Assembly (NCBI RefSeq): GCF_019744875.1
Contig: NZ_JAIETU010000002.1
Span: 496,001-560,000, forward strand
DNA length: 64,000 nt
Source of the DNA: Hyphomicrobium sp.
GTDB taxonomy: Bacteria; Pseudomonadota; Alphaproteobacteria; Rhizobiales; Hyphomicrobiaceae
Direction of reading: 5' to 3'
Part shown: positions 32,332 through 41,518 of the stretch, piece after piece
Position numbering within the stretch: position 1 is the stretch's first letter
Layout: every line of letters starts with the position of its first letter
Notes under the pieces: generated by a model
What the model was told of the DNA's origin: nothing
Databases searched by the model: none
The model's input: the letters and a program-made list of their open reading frames with translations, nothing else
Program-made: the position numbers and the translations under genes

Positions 32332-32350
32332 GCCCTCCTTCGCGGAGGGC
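32332..32350. terminator. Hairpin between convergent genes
   Basis: GCCCTCC-TTCGC-GGAGGGC forms a perfect 7-bp stem between the ends of the 120-aa gene and mucR. There is no clear T-run on either side, so it may be only a weak bidirectional terminator. Confidence 0.4.
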
Positions 32351-32378
32351 GGCGCATTCGATCTCGTTTTCGTGCCGC

Positions 32379-32789
32379 TTACTTTTCCCGGCGCGTGCCG
32401 AGGCCCATCTTCTTGGCCAGGTCGGAGCGTGCGCGCGCATAGTTCGGCGCGACCATCGGGTAGTCGTGCGCGAGGCCCCACTTCTCGCGGTACTCTTCCG
32501 GCGAGAGATTGTAGTGGGTGCGCAGATGGCGCTTCAGCGACTTGAATTTCTTGCCGTCTTCCAGACAGACGATGTGATCCGGCATTACGGATTTCTTGAC
32601 GGGAACTTTCGGCTTAAGCTCCTCGCGCTCCGGCAGCGGCGCCGATCCGGTGGCGCGGCTCAACGCGGCGTGCGTGTCGTTGATCAACTGCGGGAGGTTT
32701 TCGGCGCCAATCGTATTATTGCTCACGAACGCAGACACGATCCTCGCTGTGAGTTCGACCAGTTCCGGCTGGGAACCGTCATCCATCAT
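32379..32789 (-). CDS. mucR: MucR/Ros family transcriptional regulator
   Basis: 136 aa from the ATG at [20 protein letters not shown], preceded by GAAAGGG; the track start is 42 codons too early. The characteristic MucR body is complete: [20 protein letters not shown] at the N-terminus, [20 protein letters not shown], the Ros-type zinc finger with Cys in IVCLEDG and His in LKRHLRTHY, and [20 protein letters not shown]. MucR proteins are nucleoid-associated repressors of exopolysaccharide, motility and cell-cycle genes in Rhizobiales and often repress themselves. The long A/T-rich region upstream would suit autoregulation. Confidence 0.95.
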   Translation of the reverse strand: MMDDGSQPELVELTARIVSAFVSNNTIGAENLPQLINDTHAALSRATGSAPLPEREELKPKVPVKKSVMPDHIVCLEDGKKFKSLKRHLRTHYNLSPEEYREKWGLAHDYPMVAPNYARARSDLAKKMGLGTRREK

Positions 32790-33367
32790 TACAACCCTTT
32801 CAGACACTTCTGAAGCGCTCCCCAAACAGTGGTTACCCGTTGAGCAAGTCAAACTCAAGGCTAGCCGATTTTCTATTTCAGCCCGACAAGCTGAGATCAA
32901 TATCGACCAGCCCAAGACACAAAGGGGCGATCCGGTTGCCGACGACTAGACCGTCGAGGTCTTTGGACAGCATTACCCCCTAGATGTCAACGGCGGTCCA
33001 TCAGTTCTTATTCTATGCCTAATTGCAACGCGCGGGCCTGTAGACCAACCAAGGCGTGTCTGAACTGATCTTGTTGATCACGCCTTAGGCAGAACTAAGT
33101 TTAATTCTTAGTTCGATTGCCTCGTCCGAGTAGTGGGGTGCGTCAGTTCACCCGGGGATGAGCCAATTTCGACTTTAGTTGCTGATGCGACGCACGCCGC
33201 TACCTTGCCCGATTGCCCGGGCAAACACGCGGAGTGCGGGTGACGCTGAAATGACCGGCGCGGGTCCCTGGCAACCGGCTGTAAGCTGCGGCAGCATTTG
33301 ACAAAGTTGATCGCAATTGCGGAAACATGGCGCCCGCTGCCGCCTCTCGCACCCGGAAGGATCCGCC
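32790..33367. promoter_or_regulatory. Long A/T-rich intergenic region between mucR and ptrB
   Basis: 578 nt without a credible gene, clearly A/T-richer than the coding DNA (about 32810-33180). It contains the perfect palindrome at 33092-33114. It should hold the promoters of mucR (minus strand) and the oligopeptidase gene (plus strand). MucR prefers A/T-rich DNA with T-A steps, so binding here is plausible but not shown. Confidence 0.5.
33092..33114. promoter_or_regulatory. Perfect inverted repeat GAACTAAG-N7-CTTAGTTC
   Basis: 8-bp arms GAACTAAG and CTTAGTTC separated by TTTAATT, about 300 nt upstream of mucR and 254 nt upstream of ptrB. The size and symmetry fit an operator for a dimeric regulator; a transcript hairpin is the alternative. 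Confidence 0.55.
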
Positions 33368-35509
33368 ATGGACGACACCCCCTCGCGCGCGCCGCTCACG
33401 CAACCTTCTTTCGCGCCGCCTGTCGCGTCCCGCCGTCCGGTCGTCACCACGCATCACCACGTCAAGCTGGTCGATAACTACGGGTGGCTGAGAGCGGAGA
33501 ACTGGCAGGACGTGATGCGCGATCCGGCGCTGCTCGATCCTGAGATCCGGGCCTACCTCGAAGCCGAAAACGCCTACACCGAAGCCGTGCTCGCGCCGAC
33601 CAAGCCGCTGCAGGAGGCGCTGTTCTCCGAGATGAAGGCGCGGCTCAAGCCGGACGACAGCGGCGTGCCCTCGCCGGATGGCGCCTTCGACTACTTCTCC
33701 GATTTCGTCGCCGGCGGGCAGTACCCGCGGCTCTGCCGCCAGCCGCGCGGCGGCGGCGAGATCCAGGTGCTGCTCGACGGCAACGTGGAAGCCGCCGGCA
33801 AGCCCTACTGGGATCTCGGCGCCAAGGCGCACAGCCCCGACCACAAGCTGCTGGCCTACTCCGTCGATGAGAAAGGATCGGAACTCTACACGATCCGAAT
33901 CCGCGATCTCGCGACCGGCCAGGATCTTCCCGACGTGCTCGCGGACACACGCGGCGAGATCGTCTGGGCCAACGACAGCCAGACGATTTTCTTCATCCGC
34001 CTCGACGACAACCACCGCCCCCTGTTCGTCCATCGCCACCGCCTCGGCACGCCGGAAACCGACGACGCACTTGTTTATGCCGAAGAGGACACGGGGTTCT
34101 ACGTCTCGCTCAACAAGACGCTGTCGTCGAAGTTCATCCTGATCGACGTGCACGATCACCAGACGAGCGAAGTGCGCCTGATCGATGCCGATGCGCCGAC
34201 GGGCGACGCCCTGCTCGTGACGCCGCGCGTGACGGGCCATGAATACCAGGTGAGCCATCACGGCGACCGGCTGATCCTGACCACGAACTCGGGCGGCGCG
34301 GAAGACTTCCGCATCTGCTCGACACCCATCACGGCGCGCGGCCTAGACAATTGGACGGAACTCGTAGCGCACAAACCCGGCCGCCTGATCATCGACACCG
34401 TCGTGTTCGCCAATCACCTCGTGCGCCTCGAACGCGAGGACAGCCTGCCGCGCATCATCGTGCGCGTGCTCTCCGACGGGGCGGAGCATGCGATTGCGTT
34501 CGACGAGGACGCGTACGCTCTCGGCATGTCGGACGGCTACGAGTTCGACACGACGACGTTGCGCTTCACCTATTCGTCCATGACGACGCCGGCCGAGACG
34601 TTCGACTACGATCTCGTGACGCGCGACCGCGTGCTGCGCAAACGCCAGGAGATCCCCTCCGGACACAATCCCGGCGACTACGTCACGCGCCGCGTGCTCG
34701 CGCCCGCCTCCGACGGCGAGACCGTGCCCGTTTCCCTGCTCTATCGCCGTGACACGCCGCTCGACGGATCGGCGCCGCTGTTCCTCTACGGCTACGGATC
34801 CTACGGCATCTCCATCCCCGCCTCATTCTCGTCGGCGCGGCTGTCGCTGGTCGATCGCGGATTCATTTTCGCCATCGCCCACATCCGCGGTGGCAAGGAC
34901 AAAGGCTATCGCTGGTACAAGGACGGCAAGCACGAGAAGAAGCTCAATACGTTCACCGACTTCATCGCGGCGGGCGAGCACCTCGTGCGGCAGGGCTTGA
35001 CGCAGCGCGGGCGCATCGTCGCCAACGGCGGCTCGGCGGGCGGCATGCTGATGGGCGTGGTCGCGAACCTCGCGCCGGAACTCTTCCTCGGCATCATCGC
35101 GGACGTGCCGTTCGTGGACGTCCTAAACACCATGCTCGACAAGGATCTCCCCCTCACGCCGCCCGAGTGGCCGGAGTGGGGCAACCCGATCGAGAGCGAG
35201 CGCGACTTCGCGATCATTCGCTCCTACAGCCCCTACGACAACGTCGAAGCGAAGCGTTATCCGCACATCTTCGCCTATGGCGGGCTGACCGATCCGCGCG
35301 TGACCTACTGGGAGCCCGCGAAGTGGATCGCCAAGATGCGCGCGCTCAACACCAGCGACAACCTCGTGCTGCTGAAGACCAACATGGAAGCGGGCCACGG
35401 GGGTGCGTCCGGCCGGTTCGAGCGCCTGCGCGAGGTGGCGCTGGATTATGCGTTCGCGCTCGAGGTTGCGGGATTGGCGAACGCGGCCGTGCCATCACCG
35501 AAAGCTTGA
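33368..35509 (+). CDS. ptrB: Oligopeptidase B (S9A serine peptidase)
   Basis: 713 aa from ATG at MDDTPSRAPLTQPSFAPPVA; the track start is a TTG 17 codons upstream. The N-terminal beta-propeller (about residues 20-440) shows VDNYGWLRAENWQDVMRDPA and YYSVDEKGSELYT-like repeats. The catalytic alpha/beta hydrolase domain shows APLFLYGYGSYG, IAHIRGGKDKGYRWYKDGKH, the nucleophile in NGGSAGGMLMG, Asp near GGLTDPRVTYWEPAKW and His in MEAGHGGASGR. It cleaves after basic residues in short peptides in the cytoplasm. The length is normal. Confidence 0.93.
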   Translation: MDDTPSRAPLTQPSFAPPVASRRPVVTTHHHVKLVDNYGWLRAENWQDVMRDPALLDPEIRAYLEAENAYTEAVLAPTKPLQEALFSEMKARLKPDDSGVPSPDGAFDYFSDFVAGGQYPRLCRQPRGGGEIQVLLDGNVEAAGKPYWDLGAKAHSPDHKLLAYSVDEKGSELYTIRIRDLATGQDLPDVLADTRGEIVWANDSQTIFFIRLDDNHRPLFVHRHRLGTPETDDALVYAEEDTGFYVSLNKTLSSKFILIDVHDHQTSEVRLIDADAPTGDALLVTPRVTGHEYQVSHHGDRLILTTNSGGAEDFRICSTPITARGLDNWTELVAHKPGRLIIDTVVFANHLVRLEREDSLPRIIVRVLSDGAEHAIAFDEDAYALGMSDGYEFDTTTLRFTYSSMTTPAETFDYDLVTRDRVLRKRQEIPSGHNPGDYVTRRVLAPASDGETVPVSLLYRRDTPLDGSAPLFLYGYGSYGISIPASFSSARLSLVDRGFIFAIAHIRGGKDKGYRWYKDGKHEKKLNTFTDFIAAGEHLVRQGLTQRGRIVANGGSAGGMLMGVVANLAPELFLGIIADVPFVDVLNTMLDKDLPLTPPEWPEWGNPIESERDFAIIRSYSPYDNVEAKRYPHIFAYGGLTDPRVTYWEPAKWIAKMRALNTSDNLVLLKTNMEAGHGGASGRFERLREVALDYAFALEVAGLANAAVPSPKA

Positions 35510-35562
35510 GGGGCCACTCCCTTCAGTGACACACTCACGGCTTGTCGCGTACAGGAGAGAAG

Positions 35563-36846
35563 ATGTTCGGAAGTAAATCGCTGACGGAAGCCGCGGTCCA
35601 GAAACGGGAGACCGACATCGAGCTGCTGCTCGCCGAGGTCAACGCGTCCAGCGCGTCGGCGCGCAGCGCCTGGATCCTGCTGATCGCGCTTGAAGCCTAC
35701 TTCCTCATCGCGCTGGCGGGCATCAGCCATCGCGACCTTCTGCTCAACACGCCGGTCGCCCAGCCCATCCTGCAGGTCTCGATCCCGCTGCGCTCGTTCA
35801 TTCTGTTCGGACCGGTGGTGCTGCTGGCCATGCAGGCCGGCGTGCTGCAGCAGCACATCATCCTGGCGCGCAAGCTCAAGGCGCTCGACGCCTTGTTCGC
35901 CGCCAACGAGTTTCCGGCGCTGTCGCATCCGGGCCGGCTGCGCGTGAACAGCTACTACTTTTCGCAGATCGAAGCCGGGCCCGAGACGAACCTCGTGCTA
36001 CGCGGCTGCTTCCGCGCCATGGACTGGCTGTTCCTGCGGCTGGTGCCGGTGGGCCTGCTGCTCGCCTTCCAGATCACCTACCTGCCCTCGCACGACCTCG
36101 AAATCACCGGCTGGCACCGCTTCTACGTGCTGGTCAGCTTGCTTATGGTAGCGGGCGCATCCTCGTTCCTGGCCGGGCTCGACAAAGTCTATCCGGGCAG
36201 CGAGACGCTGACGCGGGACTCGGTGTTGCGCAAGTTCGCGGCGGGCTTTGCGGCCACGGCGGTGATGGTGTTCTCGGTCGCGATCGCGACCATTCCCGGC
36301 GAATGGATCGACCGCCTGCTCGGCTCCGTCGAGGCGGTCGCCGCGCCCGTGCCCTACCAGGGGCTCGGCAACGTCACCCACACGCCGCCGCCGGGCGCGC
36401 GCGGCCGGACGGCCTTCGCGCCGACCGCATTTCTCTTCGAGGGCGAGGTCGACGACTGGACGCGGCGGCGGACCAGCCTCTTTTCGCGCAACCTGATCGT
36501 GATGGACGAGGATCTCGTGCGTGACCAGGAGACGTCCAGCGGCGAGACGAGCCTCTCGCTGCGCGGGCGCGACCTCAACTTCGCGAATTTCGACCGCTCC
36601 GACATGCACCGGGCGGATCTCACGGACTCGTCGCTCAAGGGGGCGAGCTTCGTCGACGCCAACCTCGAGAACGCCAAGCTTGTGCGCGTGCGCATGCAGG
36701 GCGCGGACCTTTCGTTCGCGCGCCTGGCCGGCGTCTTTACGCAGGGCGTGTTGCTGGATGGCGCGCGACTTTGCGCGGGCGATACGCCGTTGCCGATCGA
36801 AACCAGCACGGGCATCGAGCGGATCCCGTGCGGCCGGGACCGCTGA
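35563..36846 (+). CDS. Membrane protein with C-terminal pentapeptide repeats
   Basis: 427 aa from ATG at MFGSKSLTEAAVQKRETDIE, with AGGAGAG upstream. Four likely membrane segments: about 35-55 (SAWILLIALEAYFLIALAGI), 80-100 (SFILFGPVVLLAMQAGVL), 155-175 (LFLRLVPVGLLLAFQITYL) and 230-250 (FAAGFAATAVMVFSVAIATI), plus a possible one near 200. The last 90 residues are pentapeptide repeats (LSLRGRDLNFANFDRSDMHR, ADLTDSSLKGASFVDANLEN, AKLVRVRMQGADLSFARL). Such proteins occur in many Alphaproteobacteria; the function is unknown. Confidence 0.85.
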   Translation: MFGSKSLTEAAVQKRETDIELLLAEVNASSASARSAWILLIALEAYFLIALAGISHRDLLLNTPVAQPILQVSIPLRSFILFGPVVLLAMQAGVLQQHIILARKLKALDALFAANEFPALSHPGRLRVNSYYFSQIEAGPETNLVLRGCFRAMDWLFLRLVPVGLLLAFQITYLPSHDLEITGWHRFYVLVSLLMVAGASSFLAGLDKVYPGSETLTRDSVLRKFAAGFAATAVMVFSVAIATIPGEWIDRLLGSVEAVAAPVPYQGLGNVTHTPPPGARGRTAFAPTAFLFEGEVDDWTRRRTSLFSRNLIVMDEDLVRDQETSSGETSLSLRGRDLNFANFDRSDMHRADLTDSSLKGASFVDANLENAKLVRVRMQGADLSFARLAGVFTQGVLLDGARLCAGDTPLPIETSTGIERIPCGRDR

Positions 36847-36856
36847 TCGCGCCCCT

Positions 36857-37561
36857 TTACTGGCTCGCGAGAAGCTTCTCGACGTAGACCGGCACCACGC
36901 GCGTGGCGGGGCCGTGGATCGCTTCGGCGAACATTCGCCGGCCCTCGGACGGCTCAAGGTTGAGCTCGACGGTGTGGGCGCCGTGGCTGCGCGCCTCGGC
37001 GACCAGCCCCGCGGCGGGATAGACGTTGCCGCTGGTGCCGATCGAGAGAAAGAGATCGGCCGCGCCCACCAGCTCGCGAATGCGATCCATGTGATGGGGC
37101 ATCTCGCCGAACCAGACGACGTCCGGGCGCATGCCGCGGGGCTCGCCGCAGGCCCCGCAGATAGTCGCGAGCGCGAGGTCCTGATCCCAAGGGCTGCGCG
37201 CGCCGCACCCCGCGCACAGCGCGCTGAAGATCTCGCCGTGCATGTGAATGAGATTGCGGCTGCCGGCCTGCTCATGCAGCGCATCGACATTCTGCGTCAC
37301 GATCCACACCTCGCCTTCGTGCTCGCGCTCGAGGCGGGCCAGCGCCGCGTGCGCGGCGTTGGGGCGGACGGTGGCGTGCGCGCGGCGGCGCATGTTGTAG
37401 AACTCATGCACGAGATCGGGATTGCGGGCGAAGCCTTCCGGGGTCGCGACCTCGCGGTAGTCGTACTTTGCCCAGATGCCCGTCTTGTCGCGAAAGGTCG
37501 GCACGCCGCTTTCGGCCGATAACCCGGCGCCCGTCAGGACGACGATGCGTTGTGCGCTCAT
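36857..37561 (-). CDS. cobB: NAD-dependent protein deacylase, sirtuin CobB
   Basis: 234 aa. Sir2 family: NAD-binding GAGLSAESGVPTFRDKTGIW, TQNVDALHEQAGSRNLIHMHG with the catalytic His, a zinc finger of Cys pairs (LCAGCGARSPWDQD and ICGACGEPRG), then RPDVVWFGEMPHHMDRI. The YNMRR segment provides the Tyr/Arg pair that marks class III sirtuins able to remove succinyl or malonyl groups as well as acetyl groups from lysine. The gene is transcribed alone. Confidence 0.94.
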   Translation of the reverse strand: MSAQRIVVLTGAGLSAESGVPTFRDKTGIWAKYDYREVATPEGFARNPDLVHEFYNMRRRAHATVRPNAAHAALARLEREHEGEVWIVTQNVDALHEQAGSRNLIHMHGEIFSALCAGCGARSPWDQDLALATICGACGEPRGMRPDVVWFGEMPHHMDRIRELVGAADLFLSIGTSGNVYPAAGLVAEARSHGAHTVELNLEPSEGRRMFAEAIHGPATRVVPVYVEKLLASQ

Positions 37562-37590
37562 GTCGGTCCGTCCCGGCCCCGCGCGCCCCC

Positions 37591-37622
37591 CAAAAGCGAA
37601 CGGCCGCCTACGTGGCGGCCGC
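37591..37622 (-). terminator. Intrinsic terminator after the 172-aa secreted protein gene
   Basis: On the minus strand CGGCCGCCACGTAGGCGGCCG forms a strong stem followed by TTCGCTTTTG, about 55 nt after the stop of the gene at 37675-38193. The U-tract is imperfect. Confidence 0.6.
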
Positions 37623-37674
37623 TCCTCTCCCGAGCCACTTTATGAATGGCGGATGCGCCATCCGGGCCATTCGG

Positions 37675-38193
37675 TTACTTCACCGTCACCTTGAACGAGA
37701 TGTCGGCCTTCTTATTCTCAGAGCCGCCGCGCGTGATCGTGGCGCCGCATTTGTAGTTCTGTGCGAAGCCTTCGATGATGCAGCTGCGCGTGTCGACGGT
37801 GAAATCGAGATCGCGCTTGTTGGGCAGGCGGTTGATGTCGATCGGATCGTCCACCGAAAGGTCCTTGTCGATCAGCTCGAACTTGACCTTGTGCACGCCG
37901 GCCGGAACCGTGGCAGTCAGGATCCAGTCCTTCGGATGGACCTCTTCCTTGTCGCTGATCACGCTCGTCGACTGGGCCTTGCCGTCGACAGTGATGCGCG
38001 CGAAGAAATCGCCGCGCGACAGCTCGTCGGCACGGTCGAGTGCCTTGAAGCGCGTCACGGTGACGGTGATGTCATGCGTCTTCTGTGCGGCGGCCTGGCT
38101 GGGTGCCCACGTCAACGCTGCACCGATCACGGCGAAACCCGTAGCGGCCATCGACACGCTCCGGAAAGCTGCCTTCAAACGTACTCCAAACAT
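37675..38193 (-). CDS. Secreted protein of unknown function
   Basis: 172 aa. Signal peptide (SMAATGFAVIGAALTWAPSQAAAQ, likely cleavage near residue 36). The mature part is a beta-rich domain of about 135 residues (HDITVTVTRFKALDRADELS, FFARITVDGKAQSTSVISDK, WILTATVPAGVHKVKFELID, DFTVDTRSCIIEGFAQNYKC) with two Cys that could form a disulphide. The layout of Asp-rich loops is reminiscent of C2-like calcium-binding folds, which is only an impression. Single gene with its own terminator. Confidence 0.6.
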   Translation of the reverse strand: MFGVRLKAAFRSVSMAATGFAVIGAALTWAPSQAAAQKTHDITVTVTRFKALDRADELSRGDFFARITVDGKAQSTSVISDKEEVHPKDWILTATVPAGVHKVKFELIDKDLSVDDPIDINRLPNKRDLDFTVDTRSCIIEGFAQNYKCGATITRGGSENKKADISFKVTVK

Positions 38194-38446
38194 GATGTCA
38201 CTCCCCTAGAATTTGTCCCGGCTTGGAAAATCGAGCCGCGCGCCATCGGTAATCGCCCTTCGGCAGCGGCAGTCGAGGAGATGCTAGCAGCAAAAAGGGC
38301 GGCGTGTCGTCGAGGGGAATTCGGGCGGAAAGTGATCATTGTGAGGGCGTTGCCGAACAGTGACATGGTTGCGGCGGCGAACCGGGGTCCGCCGCCGCAG
38401 CGCTTATTGTCATGAAATCAAGCTCGTCGAGCCCTCACCCGGTCGC

Positions 38447-39424
38447 TTACTGGGTGCGGCGGCCGAACGAGATGGCGTAGGCCGGCGAGCGGAACTCGAA
38501 GATGCGGTCGTTCTCTGGTCCCGCGATCCCGTCAACCACGTTGGTGGGGTCGAAGATGCCCGCGTCGCAGGTCGCGTCGGGCTCAAGGGCGGAAATGGCC
38601 AGATCACCGACCTTGACCGCCTTGCGCGTCTCCGGCCAAAGGGCCGTCGGGTCGTCGGTCGCGTCACCCGGCTCGCCGAGGATCGCGGACAGTTCGAACT
38701 CCGCCGGTCCCTTGGCCAGACGCTCGGTCAGCTCGGGGCGGTAGAAATCGGGATCCTTGGCCTTGGCTTCCTCGTCGGTCAGGCCAACCTCGCCGGCCTT
38801 AGGCGTCCACTTCCATTTGATGATCTGGCTTTTGCCTTCCGCATTCGTCAGCGTGAAGGTGTGCACGGCGTAATAGCTCACGGTTGCGTAGCTGGCCGGG
38901 ATGGGGCGCGACTTGAACCACTCACCCTGCGCCTTCGCTTCCGGGTTTTCGGTGAAGTAGGCCTCGATCTTCGCCTTGTCCTTGCTGGCGACGCGCTGCA
39001 GGAAATCGAGAAATTTCTCCGGCGTCTTGGCCACGAAGACGGGAGCCGAGATCGACACCATATCCGTCACGGTCCCGCCGCCGAGGTCGAAATGGACCGC
39101 AAGGGCGCGCGCGTTGCCCCGGTCGGCGTTCGAGGCCTTCGGGTTGCCTCCGCCCATCGAGAAGCGCCCGATCACCGGCCAGGGTCCCTTGCCCGAAAGA
39201 TGCGGGGCTTTCGAAAGTCCCGCGGCTTCGGCGGTCGGCACGAACGAGCCTTTGACGCAGAAGCCGTTGGCGTGGCCCGAGCGCGTGCCGGGGTATTTGC
39301 CGAAGACTGCGTTCAACGCGTTGACAAGGGATTCGGGATCGGTGTCGGCGCGTACATCGACGGCGGACACGGTGGCGAGCAATCCGGTCATGGCGGATGC
39401 CAGAACATAACGGCGCAACGACAT
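38447..39424 (-). CDS. Periplasmic catalase-related peroxidase (SrpA-like)
   Basis: 325 aa, smaller than true catalases (about 480 aa or more). Signal peptide (LASAMTGLLATVSAVDVRAD). The catalase core shows GKYPGTRSGHANGFCVKGSF with the distal His, GRFSMGGGNPKASNADRGNA, RALAVHFDLGGG and the proximal haem segment RSPAYAISFGRR with Tyr. Small catalase-like proteins of this kind usually act as peroxidases with organic or hydrogen peroxide. It lies just downstream of the catalase-independent gene at 39576 on the same strand, separated by terminators. Confidence 0.88.
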   Translation of the reverse strand: MSLRRYVLASAMTGLLATVSAVDVRADTDPESLVNALNAVFGKYPGTRSGHANGFCVKGSFVPTAEAAGLSKAPHLSGKGPWPVIGRFSMGGGNPKASNADRGNARALAVHFDLGGGTVTDMVSISAPVFVAKTPEKFLDFLQRVASKDKAKIEAYFTENPEAKAQGEWFKSRPIPASYATVSYYAVHTFTLTNAEGKSQIIKWKWTPKAGEVGLTDEEAKAKDPDFYRPELTERLAKGPAEFELSAILGEPGDATDDPTALWPETRKAVKVGDLAISALEPDATCDAGIFDPTNVVDGIAGPENDRIFEFRSPAYAISFGRRTQ

Positions 39425-39496
39425 AAAACACTCCTCCGAGAACTGCGTGGAGACACTATCAGATGTTCAGCCTCGCAGGCGATCACGACCCCGCGA

Positions 39497-39562
39497 CAAA
39501 AAAAAGCCGCCCCCTGAGGAGCGGCTTTCCAAAAATGCGAAGGGCCCCGCGAAGGGGCCCCT
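39497..39562 (-). terminator. Double hairpin terminator after the 39576-40799 gene
   Basis: On the minus strand there is first GGGGCCCCTTCGCGGGGCCC (39541-39562), then AAGCCGCTCCTCAGGGGGCGGCTT followed by a run of Ts (39498-39529). The second is a typical intrinsic terminator and would end transcripts from the gene at 39576-40799 before the catalase-like gene. Confidence 0.8.
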
Positions 39563-39575
39563 CTAATTTGTTTGC

Positions 39576-40799
39576 CTATGCGGCTTCGGCGTGGAAGGCC
39601 GGCAACTTCTTATCCTCCTCGACGTCGAGATCGGACTTGAGTGCAATTCCTACGTACCGGACACCGTCCTTCTTTTTGACTTTCTGGATACCGAACTCTG
39701 CAATTTCGCGACCAAACGTCGGTAGTGCGAGAGGCTCCTTCTGTCGTTCTTCACACCAGACACAATAGGCTTCGTAAAGTGATGTTGCGGAGACGGTATG
39801 GCCATCCTGGCTGTCAACGCTCTCCTTGTAGAACCGCTGGACGTCCGTTTCGGGGACCAGCAGTTTCGTCGGCGCCAGCGTACGATTGTCGTTGGCTCCG
39901 AAACGCGGCTTTTTGACTGCCACGGCTGCAACTGCGGGTGCAGGTTGCGGGGCCGCCACCGCTGCCGCAGCGGTGCTCTGTACCGTCGCCATCTTCGGCG
40001 CGGCAGGGGCTTCACGTTCGTAAAGGCGCCACTGGCTGAACGCGACGTACATGCCAAAGCCGGAGCCGACTTCAAGGAGAAGCGCGATGAAAATCGTCAT
40101 CGCCATCTGAACCTTTTCGACGTCGAGTCCCGAAAGCTTCGACAGCACCGCGGCCTGCGGATCTGCCTCACCCATGACCGTCATGGCATCGGTCTTGCCC
40201 AGCTTGCCCTGAATATCAGCGATACGGGCTTCGAGCGCTTGCGCCTGCTGGCCAGAGGCCATTTCGGCGGTCAGTCCATGATACTTCTGACAGAAATCGC
40301 GGCCCTGCTTGCCGGACACGCTCGAGCATGCGCTCGTGAACGTCCAAGCCTTCTGGTTCTTCAGGCCTTCGATCTCACCCTGCACGGTCGCGGCAGGACG
40401 GTGCTGCGGGATCCAGGACAGCTGGTCCTGTGCCCGCTTGAGGTCGCCGCGCAGATCCTTGTAGACCTGAGCTTCGACGGCGCGGTGGCCGGTGGTGTCG
40501 AACCGGTTCAGCGCTGCATGGCCGAGGGCCGATGTCAGCGAGTAAGCGGTGACGACGATGCCGACGACGGCGGATGCCGCTGCCTGCGACCACATTCTGT
40601 TTTTAATCGCGGCGAAAAAGAAAAACGGGATCAGCGCCTTCAAACAATCCGCTGCCACGCTTGCCGAACCGTAGATGAAGCCATCGAATTCGGTTCTTCC
40701 CAAGCTGTACCCGAAACGCCAGTTCATGGCTGCTGACACGGCGAGTAGTACGCCGGCTGCCAGGATCCCGAACACGCCTAGAGCATGTCGTATCTTCAT
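39576..40799 (-). CDS. Membrane protein with phage primase-like winged-helix C-terminus
   Basis: 407 aa from ATG at MKIRHALGVFGILAAGVLLA, with GGAGAGG upstream; the track starts 27 codons earlier. Membrane segments: about 8-25, 40-65 (DCLKALIPFFFFAAI), 70-95 (AAASAVVGIVVTAYSLTSAL) and 230-255 (VQMAMTIFIALLLEVGSGFG). Between them is a helical region with three Cys (TSACSSVSGKQGRDFCQKYH). The last about 75 residues (ATSLYEAYCVWCEERQKEPL, LPTFGREIAEFGIQKVKKKD, GVRYVGIAL) resemble the winged-helix end of phage/plasmid D5-like primases. A transmembrane protein with such a domain is unusual; the family looks like that of uncharacterised mobile-element membrane proteins. Function unknown. Confidence 0.6.
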   Translation of the reverse strand: MKIRHALGVFGILAAGVLLAVSAAMNWRFGYSLGRTEFDGFIYGSASVAADCLKALIPFFFFAAIKNRMWSQAAASAVVGIVVTAYSLTSALGHAALNRFDTTGHRAVEAQVYKDLRGDLKRAQDQLSWIPQHRPAATVQGEIEGLKNQKAWTFTSACSSVSGKQGRDFCQKYHGLTAEMASGQQAQALEARIADIQGKLGKTDAMTVMGEADPQAAVLSKLSGLDVEKVQMAMTIFIALLLEVGSGFGMYVAFSQWRLYEREAPAAPKMATVQSTAAAAVAAPQPAPAVAAVAVKKPRFGANDNRTLAPTKLLVPETDVQRFYKESVDSQDGHTVSATSLYEAYCVWCEERQKEPLALPTFGREIAEFGIQKVKKKDGVRYVGIALKSDLDVEEDKKLPAFHAEAA

Positions 40800-41518
40800 T
40801 GCCCTCTCCATTGTCGGCCCGCGCGCACTGCCCAATGGCAGCCGAAACAGGCCCGTTCCTTTTGGGTCTCGGAGGTTCAAGACCGGTCAGCGCTGACACA
40901 TGCGTCCGATTGGGTGCGCACCTGGATGCCCGTTGAGCAGACCCGCCCCCCAAGGCGGATCATCAGACATTTGGCGCCGCCCCCCGGCGGTCACACAGAG
41001 CTGAACCCGCTCACGTTCGATGCTGGTTTTGCACAGGCGGTATCGCCGCTCGATCTCGATGTGCACAACAAGTCGTAACCGTGAGCGAAGTACGCGGAAC
41101 ACATCCCTCGGGGCCGAGGCTAATGCGATTCGACCGAAAGGCCGCTACCGTTTGTTAAAGAGAATCAGTTTGGTAGGCTCGCGCCGTTGCCGAAACGCGC
41201 CAAATTGCATCATCTGTTGCAGATTTGCATGCGCAGATCGTCCACATTGCGTGCCCAGGTTATGCACGCGTTGTCCTCAGGATGGCCCGCCTGTCCACAG
41301 ACCCATCTGCCGCTCTTTGCGACACTGGTGGTCACGCCAAGATCACCCCTCCCAACCGTCCGCACACGCTGCGCCCGCTGCTAAACCCGAGCCCAGCGCT
41401 CTGCGCTTATTTACGTTGAGCGGGCGCGGTTCCACGTGGCCGTGCGCGCCGGAATTTGATATGATCGGGGCATTGCGGGGACTGGCTCTTTTTCGACCTG
41501 TCCGGGAGTTCTTATTTT
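40800..41518. other. Long non-coding stretch, no gene recognised
   Basis: 719 nt between divergent genes. ORFs listed here (for example 41020-41706) show no protein-like character and mixed low-quality composition. The stretch must hold promoters for both flanking genes. No clear repeat, hairpin or RNA gene is visible to me. Confidence 0.5.
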
